A stretch of DNA of 64,000 bases from Heterostelium multicystogenum (GCA_003667245.1 RCNN01000024.1:1-64000), one strand, 5' to 3'; shown: positions 39,541 to 52,025, numbered from the stretch's first letter. The notes: generated by a model not told the origin, from the sequence alone. Numbers and translations are program-made.

Positions 39541-40944
39541 CTATTTCTTACAAAAAAACGATGAAATATCAGATTGTTTTAAATGGTCTTTCGGTGTAAT
39601 TGGTGTCTTAGCATTCTCTTCCACAACCTTAGAACACCATTCCTTATAGCTGTCGTCTCGTCTTTTTTTGAGTATTTCTTGCTCCTCTCGAACTGAAATC
39701 GATCCATCTATATTTACAATGCTATTATTCGTATTATGTTCTATTGGTAAATCATTCGATGGTGGTGCAGTTGATAATTCTTGAAGAGATGTCGATATTT
39801 CGTAGGTTTCAGTTAGATCGATAATCCCCTCAGCAATACTCTTCTTTTCATTTTGGGATGTTGTTTTTTGATGATCAGTGTTTAAATTATTGGTAGTCTC
39901 ATTATCCCTTGATCGCTTCATGTTCAATTTTAATAGAGCGGGTTTCTTCGGAGATTTCTTCACTGGGACCACTGGCACTCCATCATAACAATAGTGTATA
40001 ATATCTTTTACAATCTAAAAAAATAGATTAGCATAAATATTGGTGTAAAATATAATAGTCATTGCTCATAAGATGATATCTACTCTATCAAATTCACTTC
40101 TATCAATCATTTTACATTGATTTAATAGTTTTTCTATAAATCTATCTGTATTTATCTGTATATTTATCCTGGTTAGTAAATCCAGTCATGATACATACTA
40201 TAGGATACTATAGAGTACTAACACTATTTTGTTGGAGCATTGTATAGAGAGCGGCACAAGTAAATTCCACATTATCAAAATCAAGATATTGTCTTTGAAG
40301 TTGGGTATCACCTCCAGCAAACTTCTTCTTATATCTAAGGTGGCGATGTAAATTGATTGTTAATAGAGGAGAGAAAGATGCAATGGGAACGAATGGAGCT
40401 TACAGTGCCAAAAGATTTTCGGTCTGTTCAATAAGTTGTGGAATCCCTACAGTTATTTCAGGTATATTCTTAATAACCTGCTCAACAGTTCTATGTCTTG
40501 GTATTCCAAGTTGATTTTGAATTAATTTGACAGCATTATAGAACATTTTCGAAGCATTTCCAGCAACTTTCAAGATCATATTATCAACATCCAATAAATT
40601 TAGTTTGTCATTGCTATATTAAGTTAAGTTGTTGTTCAAATAAAAGTTAACTCAGTTTTTGTAACTACTAGTTCACTAAAATGAGTTTATACAAACCATT
40701 CGAAAGCAATATATATGCATGCACAAGGCTTACAAAATTCAGACTTAATGGAAAATTAATAATACAATAGAAAATGTTTGTTCACTTCTAGTATTTATTC
40801 ATTACATACAGCACCAATGCTTGGTGATTTCGAATTCGACCTTCTCATGATTTCTTTAGCTTTGCTAATGATCTTTTTATACTTTGTCAAACCAAGTGTT
40901 TCAGAAAGTTCAGTTATAATAGTATCTACATCACCATAGCTCAT
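39541..40944 (-). CDS. orc6: Origin recognition complex subunit 6 with C-terminal PIP box
   Basis: ORC6 is the cyclin-box (TFIIB-like) subunit of the origin recognition complex. Exon 1 (40944-40810) reads MSYGDVDTIITELSETLGLT and YKKIISKAKEIM. Exon 2 (about 40614-40404) carries NMILKVAGNASKMFYNAVKL and GIPRHRTVEQVIKNIPEI. Exon 3 (40334 to about 40230) carries LDFDNVEFTCAALYTMLQ, matching the conserved 'FTSAALL' helix of ORC6. Exon 4 (40014-39541) starts IVKDIIHYCYDG, then a Lys-rich and acidic tail ending QSDISSFFCKK. The phase between exons 1 and 2 does not fit, so a base is probably missing or extra. The final QxxIxxFF is a textbook PCNA-interacting peptide. Overall similarity is modest but order and helices fit. 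It is convergent with the PL8 gene, with only 25 bases between stops. Confidence 0.72.
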
Positions 40945-41418
40945 CTTACAATATTAAATTATAATAAATAGAAATAATAGAATAATAATAGTAATAAAAT
41001 ACAGATAAGTAGTTTTAAGTGCTTTGATTAGATTTGAATTTGATGAATGATGTTTAAGTTTCCCGCCAATTTAGATTTGAAATGAATTTCCAGAAACTTA
41101 AAAATTCATGAGCTTCCTATTTTAAAAAAAACACAACATATCTTTCGGAAAATTTCTTTGAATTTTTATTGTGAAATAAACAAGCAAGCATTTGTTTATC
41201 TTGCTTTAATGATAAAGTATAATGCAAGATAGGGAGGCATGTTTTCATGTGGTAGGTTCCTCCGGAGGGTGGAATGTTGAGTATGATGCAACAGAGGGTA
41301 GTTGGAATCTTTTCTAATCTGTGATGGATCCTTGGTCGACCATATTACCTATCCCATTCTTGCCAATGTGATCAGAGACCCAAATCTTTGATATTTATAA
41401 TTTTGGTATACTAATGAC
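40945..41418. other. Intergenic region
   Basis: Lies 5' of orc6 and 3' of the LRR gene. It contains an 8-bp stem with 19-base loop (TATCTTGC...GCAAGATA, 41197-41231) and a CCTCCGGAGG palindrome near 41260. The block from 41220 to 41390 is less AT-rich than typical spacer; no coding frame seen. Confidence 0.5.
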
Positions 41419-42610
41419 TCATTCCTGGGCTGCCTTTACATAGATTTCGTGTTCTGTTTTAATTAGGTTCATGATGTTCTGAAAACCATTTGCTTGACTT
41501 GATTTCTTTGCCCAGTAACTTTTTCTATATCTGTTGTCATAATAATGAGAAAATATAAGTTTCAACTTGTAGTTGTTAGAGTACCTAGATTCCAAGTCCT
41601 TGATTATAGTTTGATTATTATCAATGAATTGAACAAGCATAGTGATTTTTGATTGACATAATTCCAATTCTAGACTGATTCTCTCAAGAGTTGTGTTTTG
41701 TATCAACATGTGTGATACCTGAATGAATTGATCGGTATTAAGTTGAGAGAGTGTGAGATGTTTGATTGTGTTGTTCGATGACATCATTGATAAGAATGAT
41801 TCATCGAGAATTCGATATGATATTGATAAGCTGGCCAGTGTGTTATTTGAAGAAAGCGATTGTGTAAAGTGATCTGATACAATCTTCAAATTTGATGGAT
41901 CCTGTATTCTGTGGCTAGTGCATATATTTTCTAACTTCAACTTCTTCAGTGTCCTGTTGGTTGAGAGTCCATCACAAAACTCGGCCCAATCATCAAGTTG
42001 ATTGTTACACTCGACCAGCTCTATAAATGTATAGTTACAATTGAAAATATGGCAAGAGCAATCATCTTCATCTGTAGTAGTGATTTCATCATCGCTATCA
42101 TCACTAATGTAATGGCCAAGATGTCCAAGAATGACCCTTGATCGAAATAATTCAAGATGGTCATTGAAAATCTTTTTCAATACATTTATAGCAGTAAAGT
42201 CATATTTACCAATGCTTATTGATTTGATTGATTTGATTTTGAAATGCTTATGGTATGAGAAATGGTCAAATCCACTACTATGACCCCCACCATCTGTTTC
42301 AAAATAAGCAGTATTCACTCGCCATCTGTCAATTACTTTAACAGAAACATTATATTGTAATAAAGTGCTTGTAATGAGATGAACTGATTCAATCACTGAT
42401 TCATCGATATCTTTGATCGATACTGGTTGATTGGTTATGTCAAAGATTGAGTTGTCAATGTATATTTTTTTCTTGAAAAGCTATGGAATTCTTTTTGATT
42501 AATTTGCATTCCTTTGGAACTGTTCGACCTGCTACAACCAGATCAATGATGTGGTATTGTATTAATATATTAAGTTTAACTTTAGAATTATTTGTAGCAT
42601 GTTCCATCAT
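41419..42610 (-). CDS. Leucine-rich repeat protein, unknown function
   Basis: Start MMEHATNNSKVKLNILIQYH at 42610, followed by a one-base break in an A run near 42470; the main frame then runs from KKIYIDNSIFDITNQPVSIK to the stop. The N-terminal half has an acidic patch (SDDSDDEITTTDEDD). The C-terminal half has ribonuclease-inhibitor-type leucine-rich repeats of about 28 residues with 'S-x-N-x-TL-x-x-L' units: LSTNRTLKKLKLENI, LSSNNTLASLSISY, MSSNNTIKHLTLSQL, LIQNTTLERISLEL. Ends KTEHEIYVKAAQE. Cytosolic by absence of signals. LRRs mediate protein binding; no catalytic domain is present. Confidence 0.7.
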
Positions 42611-42841
42611 TAATAACAACAAACTAAATGTGAAGTATTGGTAATGACGATCAGATCTGCTTTCCTCTAATTTATTAAAAAATTAGAAAATCAAACTTTA
42701 TTGGTGTCCAGATCAAAAAAAAAGATATAATTATGATCAACCTGCAATGATGTAATTTAGTTTTACAATTTAATTTTTACAAATTTAGATATTAGATATA
42801 TATATATATTAATATTATAATAGCAAATCAAATAATTAAAT

Positions 42842-44462
42842 ATGGAAAAGTTATTATTTTTAAATGTTTTAAATAATAGAATGATTCAAAAGAGAATATT
42901 TAGAGATGTCACTTGGATACATTCATTGTTTAAAGTAAAGTGTTACAAGTGGAATACATTGATATATGATCAACCGTTTCTTCTTGTCAAGTATAATTAT
43001 ATAGAGCAGCTGATAAACTATTTCTTTAAAGCAAGAATCGAGCATAACAAATCGGTTGACTACACGCTGGAATTCAAATTCGATGATTACTTACAGCCTT
43101 TGTTATTCTACGCCATACAATATGAAAGAATGGACGCATTGGAGTATATCAAGAATCAAGATTTAATAGAATATTCTATCAAAAAACAATCTTTTGACCT
43201 ATACAGATTTGGTAAACTACTCGGTGGAATTTGGAAAACTATCGCTTTGTAAATATTTTGAAGAGATGGCCAAGACTCACAATCACGAGATCATGTATAA
43301 TATGATATTTCCAGCATCTCCACTATCAAAAAGTCTTGAGATAGTCAAGTGGGTATCTGCTCGCTACGAAGAAACAAGAGATAGGGAGGAGCTAAGATAC
43401 TACCCAATTAGAAACGCAGCTCATGTTGGAGACTTAGAGATCTTCAAATGGCTTATAGAAAATCGAAAAACAGACCAAACAGTTAGAATACTCCACAACG
43501 CCTTGAACAATGGCCATCTCCACATTGCAGATTACATTAGAAAAGAAAACTTAGTCAACCAAAAGAATAACACCCTCGATTTAGACTTATTGTACAAAAA
43601 TCCAAATCCAGTCGATGCTTTCAATTGGATACTAGCAAATCAATTCAAAAAGGATAGTCCAAACTTAGTTATGGTCTCTACACAGGACGCCTTCGATAAG
43701 GCTGCTGAAAGAGGAGATTTAGATAGTCTAAAATGGCTCGTTGTTAATCGTCCTCTTGACTACAGCATTGGCAAGGCTATGAAAGGTGCATTCTCTCATT
43801 ATCATTTCCACGTAGTAAAATGGTTGCATGATAATTTTCCCAGAAATATATGTAATCAAGTAGATTATCTTACGAGACCAACCAACTCCGTACCGCGATC
43901 ACTTCCACTCGAAATGATCCAATGGTTTCATGGTAATCGAACCGAAGGTATAATGTCCAATGCTTGGGATTCAGCAGCAGGTTTTTCGCTTGACATTGTA
44001 AAATTTCTTCATGAAAAGAGGACTGAAGGTTTTACATCTCAAGCGTTAAGCAGAGCAGTTTCAAATGGTCAGAAAGAGATCTTTCAATATCTCATAGACA
44101 ATGTTTTTGATCATAGCATACCATATAATATCATTGATGCTGCTTGCAATCATAAAAATCTGGAGATGATTGAATATCTTAGTACCATTCTTCCATCTGC
44201 TAATTATTGGACACCAAATGCCATGGAGACTGTAATCCGGACTGGTTGTGTCGAAATTGTAGAATGGCTGCACACAAATAAGCCAGAGGAATGTAAATCT
44301 GAAAATGCTATAACAATGGCCATCTATTGGGGTAGTATTGATATTGTAAAATATCTTATAACTAACAAACTTTATAGCCAAGCCAAACATGATTTACTTA
44401 AATATGCGATCAAATCTAGAAGATTTGAGATATCCAAATGGATCTCAACAAATATGGAGTAA
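42842..44462 (+). CDS. Ankyrin-repeat protein B ('NRTEG' family)
   Basis: Starts MEKLLFLNVLNNRMIQKRIF with the shared N-terminal block, here CYKWNTLIYDQPFLLVKYNY. A single frame break near 43200 joins the first 120 residues to the second frame, which runs to the stop at 44460-44462. Repeats of about 33 residues include LEIFKWLIENRKTDQ, MIQWFHGNRTEGIMSNAWDS, IVKFLHEKRTEGFTSQAL and IVEWLHTNKPEECKSENAI. The pair 'NAWDSAAGFSLDIVKFLH' is almost identical to a repeat in ankyrin protein A at 22176-23814, pointing to duplication. No signal peptide or membrane segment. Confidence 0.83.
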
Positions 44463-44688
44463 AGATAATTTGGTTCTTTTATTTCTTTATAATAATAAAT
44501 TATCACTTCTAAGACCAAAGAAGATTAGGAAAATGAAGATGAATCATAAGATTGTTTCAATCAGAGCATATCTGATTTAATTGTCGGACTTGGATAGATC
44601 TGGATTTGGGAAAAATACATAATGTAATGATGTAGGAAGCATTATACAGAAAAATAATAAGAATTATATAGTTCTAAGGTATCTTAAA

Positions 44689-45925
44689 TTAAGCGTTGGA
44701 GTTGGCATCTTCGTGATTATCATCACCTGATAGTGAAATAGGTGGAGGTGAAGGTGATTGTAGGTTGTCAGCACCTGATGGACCATCGGCATTGTAGTCG
44801 TCGTATGAAGAAGATTCCAACTCGATACGGATTGGTTGGAAAGCTTGGTGATGGTTGGACCACGACTGGAGCTGTAGGGTGATGGATTGTTGTTGTTTTT
44901 GTTTTTTCTCCAGCTTTCTGGCAGTTTCCATACATAAACCGAAAATGGTGAATATTTTAATTAACTTGGAACCAATCATACGCCACATCAATGGATTGTT
45001 GTAAATAAAGACTACTGACGCATAGAATCCATGGGATAAGCTCAGATAGGTGTGAAGGAGATTGCAGACATATGGGAAGAGTCCGACTGCATTTAAGATA
45101 CGATTGATGACAGCAAATATCCAGCAGACCAAAAACACAATAATATAGTTTACAAGTTTGAATTGATAGGTAATATGCTTGTCTTTGTTGTCGGACACTC
45201 CATTGTGGATGACTTGGTAGGTGTAGTGACAGGTCAGACCCACCAGAATAGCTGCCAAACCGAAAATAATAAAGAAAGGAATATAAAATAGAGCAAATCT
45301 ATATGCAGTAAAAGGTTCACCAATCCAACACCAATTTCCAAGGAAATGTACCAAATCTTTGGCCAACATGATAATCGTACTGACCAGTGGTAAACCCCAA
45401 CAAATGAAGAAATAATATCTTTCCAACTTCTCTGGTTCCGGATATCTTCTTACAATCATCAGATAAATACTGATAGCTAAAATGTAAATACAAGTAAGTT
45501 TTCTATATTCTTTCCAACTAAAATATTTATATTTTTTTACCTAAACATAATGTCCATAACCAACAGCTTAAACTACCATAGGTGATGACAATGGAGTATA
45601 AATAGCATGAGAATCCACCATATTGAGCGGTGTCTGAGAGTGTTAAAACCATGGACATCAAATCTTTGATAAACGAAGTCAGACAAAAACAAGAAATAAC
45701 TCTAGTGACATGATTTCTCAGGAGTTTCAGTCTCCAAAATCCAACCAACACTACGAATGTTCCAATAATTGATGTGATATCCGCTAGCAACAATACAGAG
45801 TAAAGTAGGTCTATTTCAATCTGAGTCATTGGAGTCACTAAAACCGTACCAGCTGTAATATTATCTTGATTATATCCATATGGATAATCGGAATTGGAAT
45901 TTGATCCTTCTGTTTGGTTACCCAT
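44689..45925 (-). CDS. cAMP receptor-like G-protein-coupled receptor (Crl family)
   Basis: Seven-helix receptor of the dictyostelid cAR/Crl class. Exon 1 (45925-45541) has a short glycosylatable N-terminus ([17 protein letters not shown]) and helices 1-3 ([57 protein letters not shown]). The intron is 45540-45477. Exon 2 (45476-44689) continues [20 protein letters not shown], typical of the family's second cytoplasmic loop, then helices 4-7 and a Gln/Ser/Pro-rich cytoplasmic tail. The conserved extracellular [16 protein letters not shown] fits Crl receptors. Which paralogue (CrlA, B or C) cannot be told. Splicing restores one frame, no breaks. Receptors of this family signal through G proteins in growth and development. 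Confidence 0.88.
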
Positions 45926-47591
45926 ATTTTCCTAATATAAATTAATAATAAAGGGGGGTAGGTAGTAGTAGTTTTACTTTAATTTATTTTTATTTATTAT
46001 TAATAAATATAGATAGATAGATATAAATAAATTATTATTTGATTGCTAATTATTTTATTAATAAATATAAAAATATCTAAAAAATTAGATATCCAAAAAT
46101 AATATTAAGATATAAATAAATCAAACAAATATTATTATTATTATTATTATAATTATAATATATTAATGAAATAAATAATATAATATTAATCAAACAAATC
46201 AAATCAAATCAAATAGAATCGTGAACCAATCTATCTCTTATCATCATCATCATAAATATGACATCAAATATAAATCAAAATTGATTTATTCAATTCTCCA
46301 TCCATTTAGAATCATTCACCTTGTGATATAAAAATATTGTTGTTGATGTTATGGTTGTTTTTATTGTTTGGATGGATGTTTTAAAACATATATATATCTG
46401 TTTTAACTCTACACTAATGCTGATACCTACCTAATCTTACATTTCACAAGTTTACGATTATAATCACTATTACTACTACTGCTACTACTAGTACTGCTAC
46501 TTCTTGCACCATTAACAGCATCACTAGCTTCACCACTACTCAACAGATCATGTTAAAAATAATCAGAATAGCTTTAAAGTATCGAACAAGTTGTTGATGG
46601 CAGTAGAAGTATGGGTGTGGTCGTCTAATAGTATAAAATACAACATGACCAAATATGGTCTGTCTATCATTCTCCTACAAACTATTAGACATTGATCACT
46701 ACTTGTAATCCACAAATTAACTTTAGTATGGGTCAATCTATTAATTTTGATGAGAGTTCACCGTTTCAATTCTATACAATTCCCCCTCATTAATTATTAT
46801 TATTATTGGTATCTAAATCAAATACATCATACTTCTATACAAATAGAGATACACCATCAACCAACATCAAAATCACATTTACAAAAATACAACACACCAC
46901 CTAATAATATTATTGTTACTACAAACTATTCTATATAATAATATTATCAGTTAATCATCTTATTTTCAGGTGTTGTCAATTATAATAAAACAAAACAAAA
47001 CAAACAACAACAAAAACAAGTAGAGATGGGGTAGTGGTAAATATAGAGATAAAATTGTTTATTAATTGAACATTTATTATATATAGAGTGGTAAGTAAGA
47101 GAATGTGTTTAAAATAATTAAATTATATTCAAAATTAAATCTTAACATCATTATTTTACAAGATTGTAGTTCTATAGAGTATTAAACTTTGAACAAAAAA
47201 TAAGTATATATGTGATGTTAGAATACATAATTATTAAGATTAATACTCCAAGTCATTTTTCAATGTGATAACGTTCATGCACAAATCCATCTCACCATAT
47301 AGATTAATATTGATTTTACTATATTGAATCTGGTATGGAACATTATTGTCTACTCGAATGAATGGTACATTCTCATTTTAAGAGGATTTGTTACATTGTT
47401 GATTGCATTGAACTATGAGCCACAATTTGTAATATTGAGAGGACTAAGATTAAGTGAAATAAATTATTTATTGATTTATTATTTAACTCATTGTGTAAAT
47501 ATTTATTTTAAATCACAAATCAAAACATAAATATTTAATAGTGAACTTCTTTCTTTCATTTTGTTTATATTCAATTGTTTAAAAAGAAAAT
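45926..47591. other. Divergent intergenic region, 1.7 kb
   Basis: Lies between the GPCR and O-methyltransferase genes, which point away from each other, so it should hold both promoters. Very AT-rich with ATT/TAT trinucleotide runs, a CTACTA run near 46470 and CAAAT pentamers near 46195. Open frames at 46747-46938 and 47324-47530 have only AT-driven composition. Confidence 0.5.
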
Positions 47592-48799
47592 ATGAATCCT
47601 AATTACAAAGCTAATCCTGAGCATATTGCCATTCTTCAAGATCTTTATCAAGGATATCAAATTACTTTTGGACTTGGTGTAATTGCAAGATTAAAAGTAG
47701 CAGAGGCATTGGGTGAAAGTCTTGAATGTACAAGATCAGCAGCTGATATTGCAAAAGAGGTAGGCGCCAATCCAATGGCTTTAGATAGACTTATGTATAC
47801 TCTGTCACAAAGTGGATTTTTTAGATTGGCAGATGACTCATCAAGAGAACCTGGCAAAAGGGTTTTTCAGCATACAGATATTTCACTTACTTTAGTTGAC
47901 CCATTAGTGGTCGAAGAAATGAAATTGATATCAAGTAAAACGGTCATATCTTCTTATTTCTCTCTACTGGAGTCTGTTATTTCCGGAAAATCTGAATTGG
48001 AGTCCTCATTGAATTCTAAAGATTTATGGGAGTACTTTAGGAACAATCCCACAGAAGAAACCATGTTCTCAAAAGGTATGGCCTCTCAAACCAATAGAAA
48101 TTGCCCTACCCTTGCTAGATTAGTAGATTTCAATCAATACGATACAATTTGTGATGTTGGAGGATCACAAGGAAGGTAACATTCTAATTCTATATATACA
48201 ATAGAATAATATAATAATTTACTTCTTTAATTTTAAATAGATTCTCCCAAGAACTTCTAAATGTATATCCCAACATTAAACAAGTAATTAATTTTGATCA
48301 ACCTTCATTGTTTGAAAGTTGTAGGAGTGATAGCATCAGAATAGAGATGCTTCAAAATCCAAGATATTCAGAATGTCATGGATCTTTCTTTGAGAGTTTA
48401 CCCAAGGCAGATTGTTATATTCTAAAATCCATTATTCACAATTGGGATGATACTAATTGTAGGAAAATTCTTAACAATATTGGTCACTCAATTAATCCCA
48501 AAGGAAAAGTATATTTAATAGATTTTATCATTGGAGAAGGAAATGAATCTGACCAACAATATATTTCTAATATGGATTTGCGTAATTATTCTACCCTCCA
48601 TCCCTCTTTCAATTTTCTTCTTACTTACCATACTATATTACCAAACTTAGATATGTTACATTTATGTGGAGGAAAAGAGAGGACCAGACATGAATTTGAA
48701 CAAATGATTAATGGTACTCCGTTTGAAATCAACAGGATTATCATTTCCTCACAAAGACATTGTCAAAATATCATCGAATTAGTATTGAGAGATAATTGA
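47592..48799 (+). CDS. SAM-dependent O-methyltransferase (dimeric plant/fungal type)
   Basis: Class I methyltransferase related to dictyostelid polyketide/DIF-type O-methyltransferases. An N-terminal helical dimerisation domain (LYQGYQITFGLGVIARLKVA) precedes the SAM-binding CDVGGSQGRFSQ and acidic-loop FDQPSLFE, and the catalytic-base region SIIHNWDD with a conserved His. Exons are 47592-48175, 48241-48581 and 48651-48799. The second intron (48582-48650, GTAATT...CTTAG) is 69 bases, in frame and stop-free, so a plain open-frame reading wrongly includes 23 residues. Removing it gives NMDLHMLHLCGGKERT, the family's standard motif. The spliced protein is 357 residues, a normal length. The substrate is unknown. 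Confidence 0.88.
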
Positions 48800-49008
48800 C
48801 AATTTGTAAAACTGGTTGCAATGGAGAAAAAGAAGTTGATCCACTTCCCAGCATAAATAATATTTTTTCTAGAACCAGAACCATCAAAACAATATTCTAT
48901 TTAAATAAATAATAGATATCTTGCTTTTGACCTTCTAGAATTTGTTTTATTCTCTCTGACCTCTCTTCTTTCTTTCATTCATTTTAAAAATACATGAGAT
49001 CTTTCCTT

Positions 49009-50475
49009 TTAATTCTTTACTTTCTTATTTTTTCTATTGTCATTGAAGAGCTTTTTCCTCTTCTCAGTCTCCGATGTCTCAACTTCACTTTCCTCGGTCG
49101 CAGGCTCACCTTCCAATGTCTTTAGAATTCTATCAACCAAAATATGCTTTCTGTCAGTGTATTTCAATTTCTTTGATTTTAACCAATTCCTCAAATCTTT
49201 TACTATAAAATACGTTAGTCAAAGCCTAGCTCTATTGTAGATATCAATATTGTAATACACCTACCAAACATCCTCTCTAAAATATCTTTTGTTACTCCTT
49301 CTTTAATATCAATAATGGTTGGCCGCTTTTCTGCAGGTGTATCAATGTCTTTGTCTTCTTCATCTGTTTGGTCACCTGATTCCAAGACACGCTTGAAATC
49401 AATTTGGGCACTTGGTATGGTTGGTGATGACCAATCATCATCGGCATCGCTTGAATCTTCATTTCTAATGCTAGTATCATTTGGGTCAGTCGTTATTGCT
49501 GAGGCTGTGCCTTTAGTCCTAAGCAAACCGTTGTCCTCTCTTTCCGATGAAGATGATCTCGGTGTGAAGGAACCATCTTGAATCGAAGCTTCTCTATTAA
49601 ATATTCTAAAAGTCAACTTGGTAACAGCATCCTTAAATCTATTTGGAAATTCACCTATAAATCATTCATTCATCAATTAGTTTCATTCCCAATGTGTTTA
49701 CATTTACATTGATGTTGTTACCTAATCTACCTTTGAAATCCATTGCTTTGTAAAGATTTTCAAGTGTTGACTTTGATTGAAGGTAAAAGAGGTTCTCCAA
49801 GCCAGACAGTGTGATTTCATCGATCAATGTTGCAACCAAGTTTCTAAAACTACTGTTGTCAATCGCTGCATCATCAGCAGCTGGTTTACCATTGTTGAAT
49901 TGGTGGAATGTTGATTTAGTTGTATGTGTGGTTATGACTGCGGTATTATCTAAAATCTTTATATTTGGTGTTGATGTAACTAGGATTGAGCTTTTACTTG
50001 ACTCTCCATCATTGCTGTTGTTGCTGTTGCTTTGTGCAGTAATTTGATTTTTATCAACAATGCCTAGACACTGACAGAATCTCTTTAAAATATGCAAGGT
50101 AAGACTGTGGAAAATATTTGAAAGAGAATCGGATTTGAATGTAGACTCCAGCTGTTGCTGGGCAAGTTCTTTGTCTTCAGAGTTTGAGGCTGACAGCGAA
50201 AGCAGTGAACAGCATTCATAGAGAACATCATCGCTGAGCCGCTTGATGAAGCACTCAATACCAAGCTCTCTGACGTGGTCCAACAGTATCGAAATGGCTT
50301 GGTTGAGGGTGATCTGATTCGACTGTTCCTCATCGATTGATCCTGCAGACATCATGCATTCAACAATCAACTCTAGACTGAAATCACTCTTTATAGCATT
50401 GAATAATCTATTCTCGATCTTGTATCCATAATCATCGTTATTACTATTATTGTTATTGTTACTATTACTGATCAT
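49009..50475 (-). CDS. Hypothetical nuclear-type protein with C-terminal SAP-like motif
   Basis: Three exons. Exon 1 (50475 to about 49722) begins MISNSNNNNNSNNDDYGYK and is mostly helical (FSLELIVECMMSAGSIDEEQ; ISILLDHVRELGIECFIKRL), with a Ser/Asn-rich linker. Exon 2 (about 49655-49263) contains GEFPNRFKDAVTKLTFRIFN and an acidic stretch, DEEDKDIDTPAEKRPT. Exon 3 (from about 49200) contains LKDLRNWLKSKKLKYTDRKH and ILVDRILKTLEG, matching a SAP-like helix-turn-helix, then a Lys/Asp-rich tail ending KNKKVKN. SAP motifs usually bind DNA or chromatin. I do not recognise the rest. Introns restore the frame without breaks. Confidence 0.7.
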
Positions 50476-50683
50476 TTATTGTGTTAGGTTTAGTTAGATA
50501 TGATATGTTTATCTTTATTTATATATATATCTTTTCCAAATCATCTAATCATAACACACATGCATGCACATGTTTAATTAAAATTGAAAAATTAAGTGTG
50601 TAGGTGGGTGGGTTTGGATTTGAAATATTCTTAGAACAAAGCCAACATGTTGGAGTAGTGATGTAGGTCATATAAAGCAATAG

Positions 50684-51725
50684 TTAACTCCTTTGTATGG
50701 AAGATAGTCTTTGAAGATAATCATTCATCCATTGATCATTTTTGGTTGTTGATATATTTGATGAACTAGTTCCGGATGATGATGTTGATTTTGTAAGACT
50801 GCCACCACCAGGTGATGATAGTAATGTAGTTGTAGTTGTTGGTGATTGAGTATTCTGTTGATGTAGTTGTTGATTTGGTGATGATACTGTTGTTGATGTA
50901 TTGACATCCTGTATATTTTGTAGTTGTTTAAAATTTTGTTTGAGTCTTGCTGCTTGTTCTGTGTTTATCGATTGCAGTGTCTTTCTTAATATTTCATTAC
51001 ACGAGCTTATTGTACTAACGATGATGATGATACAAATGTGAAAGAAGAAATCGAGTTAGCTATGCTGCAAACGTACAAGATGAAGATATTGGCAAACTTA
51101 CTTGTTGATCTTTGCAATTGATTCTTTCTTTTGTTTGATTTGTTCGGTCATAATGGAAATGAGAGTTTCTCTGGCTTGGTGAGGTCGATAGCTGTTTAGT
51201 AGATGATGGAAGTTGACAAAGAGCAGTGAGATATCGTCCACTTTGGTTTTGTATTCTGCAGGGTTCTCCACAAGCGTCTCTAGCAGCTGTAAGTAGTTGA
51301 AAAATAATCGATCGGTTGAGTCGCTTGAGCTCTTTGATGGGCTCGATATCTCCGTTGGGGTAGAGCTGCTCGACACCCATCTCCGTCAGTGATGGCAGAA
51401 CATCGGTAGTAGCATAATGCTGTCCGAACATCTGAAAAGTGCTCCCCTTCTTTGGGGGCAGCGGTGGTAATAAAGGCTGAAGAGTTGTGCTTGAAGTTGT
51501 TGGAGATGTGGATGTCAAAGTGGGTGATCTAGCAAGTGGAGGAGGCATTGAAGCTGGTGCAGCAGGTGTACTAAACTCATTGTTCTTTGCATTTGTACTA
51601 CTACTATTCACACCAAGAGGTGGAGTCGATGAAGTTGAGCTCGGTGATTGATAATTCAAGTATAATTTATAAAAGGGAGGTGGAGGAGGGAATGCAGATA
51701 TTGTTATATTCTCATTTTGTGCCAT
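50684..51725 (-). CDS. med7: Mediator complex subunit 7
   Basis: MED7 of the Mediator middle module. ATG at 51725 gives MAQNENITISAFPPPPPFYK and LYLNY, the conserved MED7 start. After a Ser/Thr/Pro-rich insert come LPPLPPKKGSTFQMFGQHYA and LPSLTEMGVEQLYPNGDIEP, then the helical domain ELKRLNRSIIF. A one-base break near 51300 is followed by YLQLLETLVENPAEYKTKVD and the family signature LLFVNFHHLLNSYRPHQARE. The intron is 51101-51015; exon 2 (51014-50684) starts TISSCNEILRKTL and ends in a low-complexity Ser/Thr/Gln tail. A longer reading from 51872 is possible in frame, but the ATG at 51725 fits the family. Divergent from RabGGTase alpha, 300 bases apart. Confidence 0.9.
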
Positions 51726-52025
51726 TATTATTAATATTATAGTATGATTATTATTATTTACAAAGATGAATATGAAATGATCAAATTGCTTAGCTAAGTT
51801 AAGTTTACAATAAAACAGTTCAATGAAATCAATTCCAAAATGAACCACACATGTAGATCTAGCATCCTGCAAATCTGTCAGTCACATGATAACTTTTTTT
51901 AAAATTCATTAACATTTGTCAATCACAATCCAACTCTACTATTATTATTATTAATATCATTATCTACCATTAATAACAACAACACCAACAACAGCAACGG
52001 CAACAGAAACAACATAAACTTAACA
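51726..52025. promoter_or_regulatory. Short divergent promoter region of med7 and RabGGTase alpha
   Basis: 300 bases between divergent start codons. It contains a T-run (near 51894), an ATT run, and AAC/ACA-rich sequence right before the plus-strand ATG. No specific factor site is assigned. Confidence 0.4.
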
